Below, piece by piece: positions 6,560 through 13,836 of a DNA stretch of 14,850 nt. The notes beneath the pieces are model-generated. The model did no database searches. It was not told where the DNA came from and saw only the letters and a list, made by a program, of their open reading frames with translations. Origin of the DNA: Lachnospiraceae bacterium UBA7205 (GTDB taxonomy: Bacteria; Bacillota; Clostridia; Lachnospirales; Lachnospiraceae); NCBI GenBank assembly GCA_002490665.1, contig DKUL01000003.1:1-14850 (forward strand), written 5' to 3'. Made by a program: the position numbers and the translations under genes. Each line of letters opens with the position of its first letter. Within the stretch, counting starts at the first letter, position 1.

Positions 6560-6943
6560 ATGGCGCAACAGATTTCGGATGCCGAATTGGAAATTATGAA
6601 AGTGGTCTGGGCAAACGGCGAGGAGCCGACACTTTTTGCCTGCCTTGCGGACGAGCTGGCAGCGAAGGGAAGACCATGGCAGAAAAATACGCTGATTACG
6701 CTTTTGAACCGCCTTGTCAACAAAGGGTTTTTGAAGGCAAAGAAAATCGGGCGGCGAAACGAGTACACCCCGCTTGTATCGGCGGCGGAATACCAGTCAG
6801 CCCAGACAAGGAATTTTCTGGAGAAAATTTATGAGGGGAGCGCGTCAGGGCTTGTCTCCATGCTGATTTCAGGGGATATGCTGACTGATGACGAGTATGA
6901 GGAACTAAGAAAACTGCTTGAGAAAGGGAGCCCAAAGCCATGA
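6560..6943 (+). CDS. BlaI/MecI/CopY-family transcriptional repressor
   Basis: A 127-residue winged-helix repressor of normal family length (Penicillinase_R, PF03965). The DNA-binding domain occupies residues 1-75 (ISDAELEIMKVVW; KNTLITLLNRLVNKGFL; GRRNEYTPL). The C-terminal dimerisation helices follow. The segment TRNFLEKIY aligns with the MecI/BlaI region cleaved during induction, with the Asn-Phe pair (85-86) retained, so inactivation by the partner protease is plausible. GGGAGGG (6545-6551) lies eight bases before the ATG. The gene overlaps its partner at 6940 by ATGA, indicating translational coupling. It should repress its own operon through the paired dyads upstream. No beta-lactamase or PBP gene lies next to it, so other targets are unknown. 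Confidence 0.92.
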   Translation: MAQQISDAELEIMKVVWANGEEPTLFACLADELAAKGRPWQKNTLITLLNRLVNKGFLKAKKIGRRNEYTPLVSAAEYQSAQTRNFLEKIYEGSASGLVSMLISGDMLTDDEYEELRKLLEKGSPKP

Positions 6944-9162
6944 ACACTGTTTTTAAGCTTTTCCTGTCCATGTCATTTTCCGGGGCGGCGCTGATTCTGG
7001 CGCTGCTTGCAGGAAAGCGGTTCTGGCAGGACAAAATCAGCAGGCAGTGGCAGTATTATATCTGGCTGGTGGTGATTCTGCGGCTGCTGATTCCTTTTGC
7101 ACCGGAACGAAATCTGATGGCGGCAGCCTGCCAGGCAGTGGAACAGGCGCTGTCCGGCACAACACTGTCTCTCCTTCCGCAGCCCATGACAGATACAGCG
7201 GATGCGGATGTCCCTGTTTCCGGCTGGACACCGGGTGGTGAAAATGTGGATAGCGCGCCATGGGATAACGAAAACACAGGCGGAGTGGTGCGGACGATTC
7301 CATCGCGGCAAGAACTGTCGTCCGGCGGTAAAAGCAGTTTAAAAGCGGATGCCATCGCACGCAAGGATGCTGTCGTTTGGCTTTGCAGCCATATCTGGCT
7401 GGTCTGGCTGGCTGTTGTGTCCGGACTGCTGATACGGAAGATAACGATGTACCAGGGCTTTGTGCGCTATGTCAAGGACGGCTGCAGCCCTGTAAATGAC
7501 ATTGCGATGCTGGAGCGGTTTTCTGACGCGGCGACGCAGACAGGCATCAAAAAACCGGTGGAGCTCTGTGTCAATCCCCTTGTCTCGTCCCCGATGCTGA
7601 TTGGATTTTTCCACCCCTGCATCGTACTGCCAGGCACGGAGATATCCGAGAAGGATTTTCACTATATTGCGCTGCATGAGCTGACGCACCATAAGCGGCG
7701 TGATATCCTTTACAAATGGCTGGTGCAGATTACGGTCTGCCTGCACTGGTTCAATCCCATGGTATATGGGATGCGCCGTGAAATTACCAGGGCATGTGAG
7801 TTTTCATGTGATGCGGCAGTCCTTGCAAAAGTGGGAAAAGACCATGCGCCGGAATACGGAAAAACGCTGCTGGATGCCATGGCGGCAGTCCGGACATACA
7901 GGGAAAACTTTGGCGCTGTCACGTTGAGTGAGAATAAACAGTTATTAAAAGAAAGGTTGGTTGCGGTTATGAATGTCAGAAAAAAATCAAAGGTTGTTGT
8001 CATGCTGACAGGCATGATGACGCTGTGCCTTATTTTCGGCGCAGCATTTATGGGCGTGTATCCGGCTGCTGCGGCACAGCCGGACAGCGCAAAGGAGCAC
8101 CGAAGCAGTCCGGCAGAAGCCGGAAATGCACAGGACAATAACGGACAGACGCCCATTGCATTGCAGGCAGAGCAATATTATGAAGCAGGCAGCTTTCCGA
8201 TGTTTCTGATTGCGTTTTCGAGGATGGATGAGGAGGCAAAAGGAGCATGGCTGAATCGAATCTATGCAGATGGACAGTTTATGTTTCTGGGCGCCGTTGC
8301 CAGCCAGTTGGAGACTGATAGTGCCCACGTCCAGCAGATTGCAGAAAAAGCATATGCAGACGACTCTGTGATTTTTTTCTCGGTTGTGGCAAAGCGCATG
8401 AGTGAAAAAACGCTGAAGGCATGGCTGGACAGGGCACAGGCAGATGGGAAGTTTGCGTTCCAGTCCATACTGTTTGATTTTCTGGATGATGAAAAGCTGG
8501 ATGCCATGGAGGAGGAGCTTGAAAAGCAGGATGAGACAGCACGGAAGCAGGAGTATCTCGAACATGGCATTGTCAGTGACCAGAATCTGAAGACGTTTTA
8601 TTATGAGTCGCAGCTTGTCCATATTTTTCTGGATATCAGGAAGGAAAAATCGTTTTACTTCCTGCAGGTCAATCCGCAGGGCACGGTCAATGTCAAAGTC
8701 ACCCGCGATGAGAACAATCACATTGAAAGTGTGGATTACATGACTGATGCGGAGGTGACAGCACTGTTTGGCGACATGAAAGAAGAGGAGAACGACGAAT
8801 ACGAAGCGTCCGCGTATGATATGTCGCAAATTATTTCGGTCAATGAGCAGCGTATTGCTGCCGGGGCAAAGCTTTGGTTCGGGGATTATGACCTGTGCAG
8901 CGGGGATAAAATCCAGTATAATATTGAGGCGGAGACCGGGAATGCCATTATGGTCGGGTTTGTCAATAATGCTGACGGCGTGCTTTCGGATACCACCTAT
9001 TGCTCTGCACTGGTGCACCGCGAAGACGGTGTGCTGAAATGCACCGCGGATTTCATCTGCGGCGAACCAGTAAAGGATGGTCAGTATAAGCTGTATCTCT
9101 ATGCGCCGGAAGGTGCACTGGGAAACGTGAAAGGCAGTGTGTCGATTGTGCATGGGCGGTAG
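6940..9162 (+). CDS. BlaR1-type M56 family membrane metallopeptidase with unusual extracellular sensor
   Basis: A 740-residue integral membrane sensor-protease. Hydrophobic segments lie at about residues 5-25, 35-55, 145-165 and 350-375. The M56 zinc site is visible as HELTH (246-250), with the downstream glutamate in CEFSCD (Glu287) and the family stretch HWFNPMVYGMRREI between them. In BlaR1/MecR1 relatives a C-terminal extracellular penicillin-binding domain follows. Here I see no SxxK/SxN/KTG transpeptidase pattern. Instead residues 418-530 contain two related copies of about 57 residues (RMDEEAKGAWLNRIYADGQF and RMSEKTLKAWLDRAQADGKF). A beta-rich region (about 550-740) ending VKGSVSIVHGR follows. 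It probably senses another envelope signal and cleaves or triggers cleavage of the co-encoded repressor; the ligand is unknown. Translation is coupled to the repressor gene by a 4-base overlap. Confidence 0.87.
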   Translation: MNTVFKLFLSMSFSGAALILALLAGKRFWQDKISRQWQYYIWLVVILRLLIPFAPERNLMAAACQAVEQALSGTTLSLLPQPMTDTADADVPVSGWTPGGENVDSAPWDNENTGGVVRTIPSRQELSSGGKSSLKADAIARKDAVVWLCSHIWLVWLAVVSGLLIRKITMYQGFVRYVKDGCSPVNDIAMLERFSDAATQTGIKKPVELCVNPLVSSPMLIGFFHPCIVLPGTEISEKDFHYIALHELTHHKRRDILYKWLVQITVCLHWFNPMVYGMRREITRACEFSCDAAVLAKVGKDHAPEYGKTLLDAMAAVRTYRENFGAVTLSENKQLLKERLVAVMNVRKKSKVVVMLTGMMTLCLIFGAAFMGVYPAAAAQPDSAKEHRSSPAEAGNAQDNNGQTPIALQAEQYYEAGSFPMFLIAFSRMDEEAKGAWLNRIYADGQFMFLGAVASQLETDSAHVQQIAEKAYADDSVIFFSVVAKRMSEKTLKAWLDRAQADGKFAFQSILFDFLDDEKLDAMEEELEKQDETARKQEYLEHGIVSDQNLKTFYYESQLVHIFLDIRKEKSFYFLQVNPQGTVNVKVTRDENNHIESVDYMTDAEVTALFGDMKEEENDEYEASAYDMSQIISVNEQRIAAGAKLWFGDYDLCSGDKIQYNIEAETGNAIMVGFVNNADGVLSDTTYCSALVHREDGVLKCTADFICGEPVKDGQYKLYLYAPEGALGNVKGSVSIVHGR

Positions 9163-9233
9163 GCGGATGAATGTGTATGATGATGGAACAGTAAGGAACG
9201 AAACAAGATAAATGTGAATTAGGCAGGAATGAA

Positions 9234-9262
9234 TGGAATTGTGAGCCGGTTTATGGTAGAAT
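9234..9262 (+). promoter_or_regulatory. Weak candidate promoter for the DUF2087 gene
   Basis: TAGAAT (9257-9262) is preceded by TGG, an extended -10, and a poor -35-like TGGAAT lies at 9234-9239 with a 17-base spacer. It sits in the 135-base gap after the M56 gene, where no terminator was seen. Read-through from the upstream operon is possible. Confidence 0.35.
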
Positions 9263-9297
9263 GATAAAAAACTATAACAATTTTATGGAGAAAGATT

Positions 9298-9618
9298 ATG
9301 GAGAAATCTGTACAAATATATAATAAAAAACTGGATAACTATTTAGACTCTGATGGCAGATTATTACAGTACCCATCCAAAAGACCAATGAGGATCCTTG
9401 CCCTCATAAAAATTGTAGAACAAATGGAAGCAGACAGGAAATATACAGAAAAAGAAATAAACGAAATTATCAGGTCACATATTGCATTTGGTGATATCGA
9501 GTTAGTTCGGAGGGAAATGTTTCAATACAAATTGCTTGGAAGACTTCGGGATGGTTCAGAGTATTGGGTAGAAGCCGACTGGAAAAATACATATGCAGAA
9601 TATGTCAGGGAGAATTAG
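9298..9618 (+). CDS. DUF2087 domain-containing protein
   Basis: A 106-residue small protein that consists essentially of one DUF2087 domain (PF09860). The recognisable pattern is LDSDGRLLQYPSKRPMRILAL near the N-terminus, followed by YTEKEINEIIRSH, the VRREMFQYKLLGR segment and a terminal DGSEYWVE. The domain is often fused to or found beside winged-helix regulators, and its short helices with basic residues suggest nucleic-acid binding, but its function is not established. GGAG (9287-9290) lies seven bases before the ATG. The gene is more AT-rich than its neighbours (17 of 60 bases G or C in 9301-9360, against 34 of 60 in 7501-7560 of the M56 gene), which hints at a different origin. Confidence 0.8.
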   Translation: MEKSVQIYNKKLDNYLDSDGRLLQYPSKRPMRILALIKIVEQMEADRKYTEKEINEIIRSHIAFGDIELVRREMFQYKLLGRLRDGSEYWVEADWKNTYAEYVREN

Positions 9619-9679
9619 GCATATTTCCATATGCGCATCACCTTATACTGAGCGGTCGGTCTTTTCGACCGCCAGTATA
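9619..9679 (+). other. Two hairpins between the DUF2087 and GNAT genes
   Basis: Immediately after the DUF2087 stop, GCATAT/ATATGC (9619-9624 and 9629-9634) form a 6-bp stem with a four-base loop. A much stronger hairpin follows: TATACTG-GCGGTCG (9644-9650 and 9652-9658) pairs with CGACCGC-CAGTATA (9666-9679), 14 bp with a single bulged A9651 and loop GTCTTTT. There is no T-run after the stem. It may be an RNA processing or stabilising structure, or a copy of a dispersed palindromic repeat. Confidence 0.5.
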
Positions 9680-9708
9680 TCTGTACGAAAGGAAGAAAGT
9701 TACGATAT

Positions 9709-10272
9709 ATGATATATTTGGAAACAGAACGTCTGATTTTGAGGGATTACCATGAGGATGATTTTAATGAATATTATCGGTTGAAATCAGATCCCAGAAC
9801 CATGTATTATCTGCAAGACATACAACTACTTACAAGGGAAGAAGCATGTGAAGACTTCCATAGAGTTTTGGCTGATATGTCAAATTGCGACAGAAAGTAT
9901 TATTTTATGCATGTTGCGTTAAAAGGCTCCCAAGAGCAGGTTGGAAGTGTCGGGTATACGGTAATAAACGATACTCCTGTTGGAAAAATTGTCGGCGCCG
10001 GGTATTTCATTTATCCAAAGTTCTGGGGAAAAGGATATACCACCGAGGCGTTTCGGAGGGTTTTGGAATTTGCATTTTCCGATAATAATGTTTACAGAGT
10101 ATCCACGGGATGTCTGGCTGAAAATATCGGTTCTGAGAGAGTGATGCAAAAATGCGGTCTGATAAAAGAAGCAGAACATATTGATTATGAATGGCATGAC
10201 GGAAAAATGAAAACACGGTTGGAGTACCGGATGTTGAAAAGAGAGTGGGGACAGGTTTCGGATAAATTTTAG
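9709..10272 (+). CDS. GNAT family N-acetyltransferase (RimJ/RimL-like)
   Basis: A 187-residue acetyltransferase of the Acetyltransf_3 type (PF13302). The N-terminus MIYLETERLILRDY is the standard start of RimJ/RimL-like proteins. The acetyl-CoA-binding loop is in FWGKGYTTEA (residues 105-114), followed by the helix AFRRVLEFAF. The later motif ENIGSERVMQKCGL is the family's ENxxSxxvmeKxGF pattern. It transfers an acetyl group from acetyl-CoA to an amine; the acceptor (ribosomal protein, antibiotic or small molecule) cannot be told. The ribosome site is mediocre: AAAGGAAG (9688-9695) lies some 13 bases upstream, but the family N-terminus fixes the start. It follows the DUF2087 gene and two hairpins within the same AT-rich stretch. 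Confidence 0.88.
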   Translation: MIYLETERLILRDYHEDDFNEYYRLKSDPRTMYYLQDIQLLTREEACEDFHRVLADMSNCDRKYYFMHVALKGSQEQVGSVGYTVINDTPVGKIVGAGYFIYPKFWGKGYTTEAFRRVLEFAFSDNNVYRVSTGCLAENIGSERVMQKCGLIKEAEHIDYEWHDGKMKTRLEYRMLKREWGQVSDKF

Positions 10273-10281
10273 AATTTCCTG

Positions 10282-10310
10282 TTGTCGGATAAATGAAATA
10301 ACCGTATAAT
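10282..10310 (+). promoter_or_regulatory. Promoter of the NTPase/TPR operon
   Basis: TTGTCG (10282-10287) and a perfect TATAAT (10305-10310) are spaced by 17 bases, just after the GNAT stop codon. Transcription would start near 10317, leaving a leader of about 37 bases before the ATG at 10354. Confidence 0.7.
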
Positions 10311-10353
10311 AAAAAAGATTTAGGAATGTTTAAATGCGGGAAGGAGACAGAAC

Positions 10354-11688
10354 ATGCTATACTTGAAAGCGGATAAATTGTCCCAGATACAGGATGTATT
10401 TAATGCCGGTCCATTGCAGGACGAACAGGAAATCAGCCAGTATTATCAGGATGCGACCGAGGCAAGGACGGGGGATGCATACTCGGGCTTTGTCGAGAAG
10501 ATGGAACTGCTGCTGGAAGATTCGCATCACTCCTACATCCATAAACTGTTTATCGGCCATGCCGGTGTCGGGAAGACAACGGAGTTGTTCCGCCTGAAAC
10601 ACAGCGCGGAAGGAAAGGGCTTCCTTACCTGTATGGGAAGATGCGACATTGACCTGGATTCGGGCGACATTGAGTACACCGATGTCCTGTTTTACATCCT
10701 GGATTTGCTGGTGAACCAGGCAAGTGCCGCCGGATTGACAATCAGTGAGCGCGTCGTCAATAAGATAGAGAATTACTGGAACAGTGATACAGAGCTTGTC
10801 AGGACGATTTCCATGCAGGGAGAGACCGAAGTGTCTCTTGGCGCCGAAGCGGAAATCGGTGTCAGGAAAGTCCTGAAGCTGCTGGCAAATATCCGCGGAA
10901 TCTTAAAAAACAGTGTGGAATCCAAACGGGAGATTCGCCTGAAAATAGAACCACGCAGCAGTGAGCTGGTTCATCAGATTCAGGATGTGATAGAAGAAAT
11001 AAAAAGGCAGCTGGCACAAAAAGGGTGTCCGGAAATTCCGTTTGTGATTCTGGACGGGCTTGATAAAATTCCATTGGAACAGGCGCGGAAAATATTTCAC
11101 GGGAATGGCGCGCGCTTCCAGGGACTTCCGATTCATCTGCTGGTGACATTTCCAATCTCCCTGACGTACACGCCGGAGTACAAGGACATACAGGTGTGGT
11201 TCCCCAATCCGGAGAAGCTGCCAATGATAAAAATCAGGAACTGGCAGCAGGGCGCATACCAGCAGCATTATACAGAGGGTACGGAGACTGTGCGGTCTAT
11301 TATTGGCAAACGTGCAGAACTTTCCCTGTTCTCGGAGGAGGCGTTGTCGGATTTAATCCGCTATACAGGAGGGTATATCAGGGATTTATTCCGTTGTATC
11401 TGTGAAGCGGCATTGCGTGCGCGCCTGCGCAAATCCCCGGTGATTGAGCAGGAGGACGCAGGGAAGGCGCTGGCTGTGCTGGAATCGGACATCAATGGGC
11501 GATACAGCGACGAGCTGATTGGAAAGATGGAGGAGATTTATAAAGGAAAGAAACACGTGTCCTCGTCGGAGGAGATTACCGTGCTGTTACAGATTGGCGC
11601 AGTCCTGGAATACAATGGAACAAGATGGTGCGATTTGCACCCCCTGGTGGAAAAATGGCTGGTGGAAAACAATAAAATAACGGGATAA
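10354..11688 (+). CDS. P-loop NTPase (AAA/STAND-like) with C-terminal winged-helix-like region
   Basis: A 444-residue cytoplasmic NTPase. An N-terminal segment containing YYQDATEARTGDAY leads into a clear Walker A, GHAGVGKT (68-75), followed by TELFRL. The Walker B is FVILDGLDK (230-238), with an Asp and a later Asp but no obvious catalytic Glu directly after. Residues 260-345 (for example LLVTFPISLTYTP, and the WQQGAY and YTGGYIRDLFRCICEAAL segments) resemble the sensor and lid region of ORC/STAND-type ATPases. The last 60 residues, ending WCDLHPLVEKWL, resemble a winged helix. The G-H-x-G-x-GK-[ST]-TEL pattern matches a group of uncharacterised bacterial NTPases often paired with a TPR-protein gene; that pairing is seen here. 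AAGGAG (10341-10346) supports the start. The stop codon is 17 bases before the preferred start of the next gene. Role in defence or signalling is inference. Confidence 0.8.
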   Translation: MLYLKADKLSQIQDVFNAGPLQDEQEISQYYQDATEARTGDAYSGFVEKMELLLEDSHHSYIHKLFIGHAGVGKTTELFRLKHSAEGKGFLTCMGRCDIDLDSGDIEYTDVLFYILDLLVNQASAAGLTISERVVNKIENYWNSDTELVRTISMQGETEVSLGAEAEIGVRKVLKLLANIRGILKNSVESKREIRLKIEPRSSELVHQIQDVIEEIKRQLAQKGCPEIPFVILDGLDKIPLEQARKIFHGNGARFQGLPIHLLVTFPISLTYTPEYKDIQVWFPNPEKLPMIKIRNWQQGAYQQHYTEGTETVRSIIGKRAELSLFSEEALSDLIRYTGGYIRDLFRCICEAALRARLRKSPVIEQEDAGKALAVLESDINGRYSDELIGKMEEIYKGKKHVSSSEEITVLLQIGAVLEYNGTRWCDLHPLVEKWLVENNKITG

Positions 11689-11705
11689 TGGCGGAGGCAT
11701 ATTTT

Positions 11706-13466
11706 ATGGGAAACGATACTCAGAATAATGAAGAACAGCTCGAGATGCTGTTGATGACATTGGCGGAGGTTCGGCATGGAATATGCCTTTTTCAGTCTGA
11801 AAACCAGGCAAAACGTGTTGCGCTGATTCAGAAACGTTTCGGAGAGAGAAAGGTCATCACGCACAACATCGCGGATGATGGGGAAGGGATGGGAATGGTG
11901 AGTGCGCAGGATTTCAGGAGATGGGCGTCACAGTCGGATGCAAATGTGGTTATTGTCTATAACATACAGCTGCTGGGGATACGGTTTGGGGATGATGCGG
12001 TCGTCGAGAAGCTGAATTTTATGCGGGATCAGATACTGGCAATCGGGAAATTGTTCGTGCTTGGCGTGTCGCATTATTTTCATCTGCTGCTCTCACGGAA
12101 TGCAAGGGATTTGTATTCCTGTATTTTGTATCAGTTTACGTTTCAGGACGCAGACGGAATGCGCATTGGAATGCGCAGCTTCCATATGGATGCGCTGTCC
12201 GGCGATGATACGCTGGCGATTGAGCGGTACAGGGAACGGAAGGAACAGATACAGAATCATGACGGAAAAGAGGACACCTCAGTGTATCTGTCATGCATGG
12301 AAAGCTGGAACCATGTGCGGGATGTTCTTTCGTATGAGGAGCGGTATTTTATCAGTCCCCTTGCGGAAGCGATTGAGCAGCAATATACTGCAAAGGAAAT
12401 AAAAATAGAGGATGTGGAAAACATCTGGATTCTGGCTGATGCGTGGATTGGACTGGAGGAATTTGCGAGAAGCGTATCATGGTATGAAAAAGCGCGTTGC
12501 CTTGTGAAAGAACAGTTGGGTGAGGAACATTTATTGTATGCAGATACACTGGTTGCGTATACGAACTATTTTGAAGCAGTTCAAGACTATATGGCAGGGG
12601 AAAAATTTTATCAACAGGCGATTCAGGTGTATCGAGAAAAGAAAATGGAATATTCTGCGAAAGGCAGGGCGGTTCTGATACAGCAGGCTTCTGCATATCA
12701 AGATCAGTCAAGGTTTGCGGAGGCATTGGAAATCTATGAAAATTTATTAACATACCAAAATGAAAAATACGGAGAAAAATATTACGGTAACGCAGAACTG
12801 TATAATGATATTGGAACATTATATGGAAAGCAGGGAGATTTGTCAAAAGAATTGCTGCAATATAAAAAAGCGTTGGAAATACTTGAAGTAACTGGAAAAC
12901 AAGGAATCCTGTCTGCCTGCATTTATCAAAATATAAGTGTTTCATATTTAAATGGTGGAAATGAAAAAGAAGCATGGAAATATGTCAAGAAGGCAAAGCG
13001 GATTATAGAAGATGTATGTGGCACAAAATCAATTCGCCTAATTAAAATTTACAATAGTATGTTTGGTGTTTGGGATGTGCGGCAACGACCCGACAGGGCA
13101 TTTGAATATTTGCAGAAGGCGATAGAATTAATTAAAGAAACACACATGGAAGAAAGTGAATCGGCGGCATATGTTTATAGTAATATGGGATCGTTGTTAG
13201 TGCGTGGTGGGCATTTGCAGGCTGCTGCTTCCTATTGTAGAAGTGCGATAAAGGTATGGGAAAAAATATATGGGGAAAAGAATGAACTGACAGCTGATTC
13301 ATATGAACTGATGGCGTATATTTTATACAAATCATCAAATGATGCGGATTCAGAGTTATATCTCAAAAAAGCCAGGACTGCCTATATTGCACTATATGGA
13401 AACCAAAACGAACATGTAAACAGAATAGATAACCACCAAAAGCTATTGCGATTACATGAAAAGTAA
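11706..13466 (+). CDS. Tetratricopeptide-repeat protein with N-terminal NTPase-like domain
   Basis: A 586-residue protein in two parts. Residues 1-160 look like a P-loop fold without a Walker A: alternating strands include HGICLFQS, ANVVIVYNIQLLG and GKLFVLGVSHYF, with LNFMRDQI and ARDLYSCILYQFTF between and after. From about residue 234 to the end there are roughly eight TPRs of the kinesin-light-chain type, such as YNDIGTLYGKQGDLSKELLQ and VYSNMGSLLVRGGHLQAAAS. TPR arrays usually bind proteins or peptides, so this half is a likely sensor. An ATG at 11688 overlaps the NTPase stop (TAATG), but GGAGG (11693-11697) lies eight bases before 11706, which is preferred. The TPR half is clearly more AT-rich than the N-terminal half. 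It is co-transcribed with the NTPase and probably works with it; the ligand and output are unknown. Confidence 0.82.
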   Translation: MGNDTQNNEEQLEMLLMTLAEVRHGICLFQSENQAKRVALIQKRFGERKVITHNIADDGEGMGMVSAQDFRRWASQSDANVVIVYNIQLLGIRFGDDAVVEKLNFMRDQILAIGKLFVLGVSHYFHLLLSRNARDLYSCILYQFTFQDADGMRIGMRSFHMDALSGDDTLAIERYRERKEQIQNHDGKEDTSVYLSCMESWNHVRDVLSYEERYFISPLAEAIEQQYTAKEIKIEDVENIWILADAWIGLEEFARSVSWYEKARCLVKEQLGEEHLLYADTLVAYTNYFEAVQDYMAGEKFYQQAIQVYREKKMEYSAKGRAVLIQQASAYQDQSRFAEALEIYENLLTYQNEKYGEKYYGNAELYNDIGTLYGKQGDLSKELLQYKKALEILEVTGKQGILSACIYQNISVSYLNGGNEKEAWKYVKKAKRIIEDVCGTKSIRLIKIYNSMFGVWDVRQRPDRAFEYLQKAIELIKETHMEESESAAYVYSNMGSLLVRGGHLQAAASYCRSAIKVWEKIYGEKNELTADSYELMAYILYKSSNDADSELYLKKARTAYIALYGNQNEHVNRIDNHQKLLRLHEK

Positions 13467-13488
13467 TTTTTCAAAGGAGGAACAAACA

Positions 13489-13836
13489 ATGCCATTTACA
13501 GAAGTATGTATCTATCAAGTCAAGCCGCAAAAGGCGGAGGAGTTTGAAACGCTGATGCGCGATGCCAGAAGCTTTCTGGAAAAGCAGGAAGGGCTGCTGT
13601 TGCTGCGGCTTGTCAGGAGAGGATATCACATAGATATGGAGCAAATCAAGGAAGGCCTTCCCCCGCTTGCGCTTACCCGCGTTGTCAAAAGCGTCAAGTA
13701 TCTGCTTTACTGGGAATTTGATACGAAGGAAAGCTACGGCGCGGCGCAGAAAAACCTGTACGAAACGTACTGGAAGTCTATCGAAAAGTGCCTGGTCGTT
13801 CCACATGACAAGTATTTAGGGGAGTGCGTGTTTTGA
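13489..13836 (+). CDS. Small dimeric alpha/beta-barrel (ABM-like) protein
   Basis: A 115-residue protein that probably adopts the ferredoxin-like fold of antibiotic-biosynthesis-monooxygenase or stress-responsive-barrel proteins. The pattern is a first strand, TEVCIYQVKP, a helix with KAEEFETLMRDARSFLEKQ, a second strand with GLLLLRLVRR, a later strand KYLLYWEFDTKESYGAA and a final helix. No catalytic residues are certain, and the substrate is unknown. AAAGGAGG (13473-13480) lies eight bases before the ATG, fixing this start over an in-frame ATG at 13456 inside the TPR gene. It begins 22 bases after the TPR gene stop and may be read from the same transcript, but its G+C content is much higher (33 of 60 bases in 13561-13620). 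Its last 21 bases overlap the end of the convergent MerR gene. Confidence 0.65.
   Translation: MPFTEVCIYQVKPQKAEEFETLMRDARSFLEKQEGLLLLRLVRRGYHIDMEQIKEGLPPLALTRVVKSVKYLLYWEFDTKESYGAAQKNLYETYWKSIEKCLVVPHDKYLGECVF

Noticed and set aside
7987..9153. A 388-codon open frame on the minus strand
   Set aside because: It lies wholly opposite the M56 gene, has no ribosome site, and its translation is rich in His, Cys and Arg with no recognisable domain. It is an antisense shadow of a real coding frame.
6560..9162. A beta-lactam resistance operon
   Set aside because: The BlaI/BlaR1 resemblance is real, but no beta-lactamase or PBP2a-like gene is present and the sensor lacks penicillin-binding motifs, so resistance is not supported.
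9564..9755. A 63-codon open frame bridging the DUF2087 and GNAT genes
   Set aside because: It spans the two hairpins and overlaps both better-supported genes out of frame; no ribosome site.
12352..12975. A 207-codon open frame on the minus strand
   Set aside because: It is antisense to the TPR array, without a start signal or domain.
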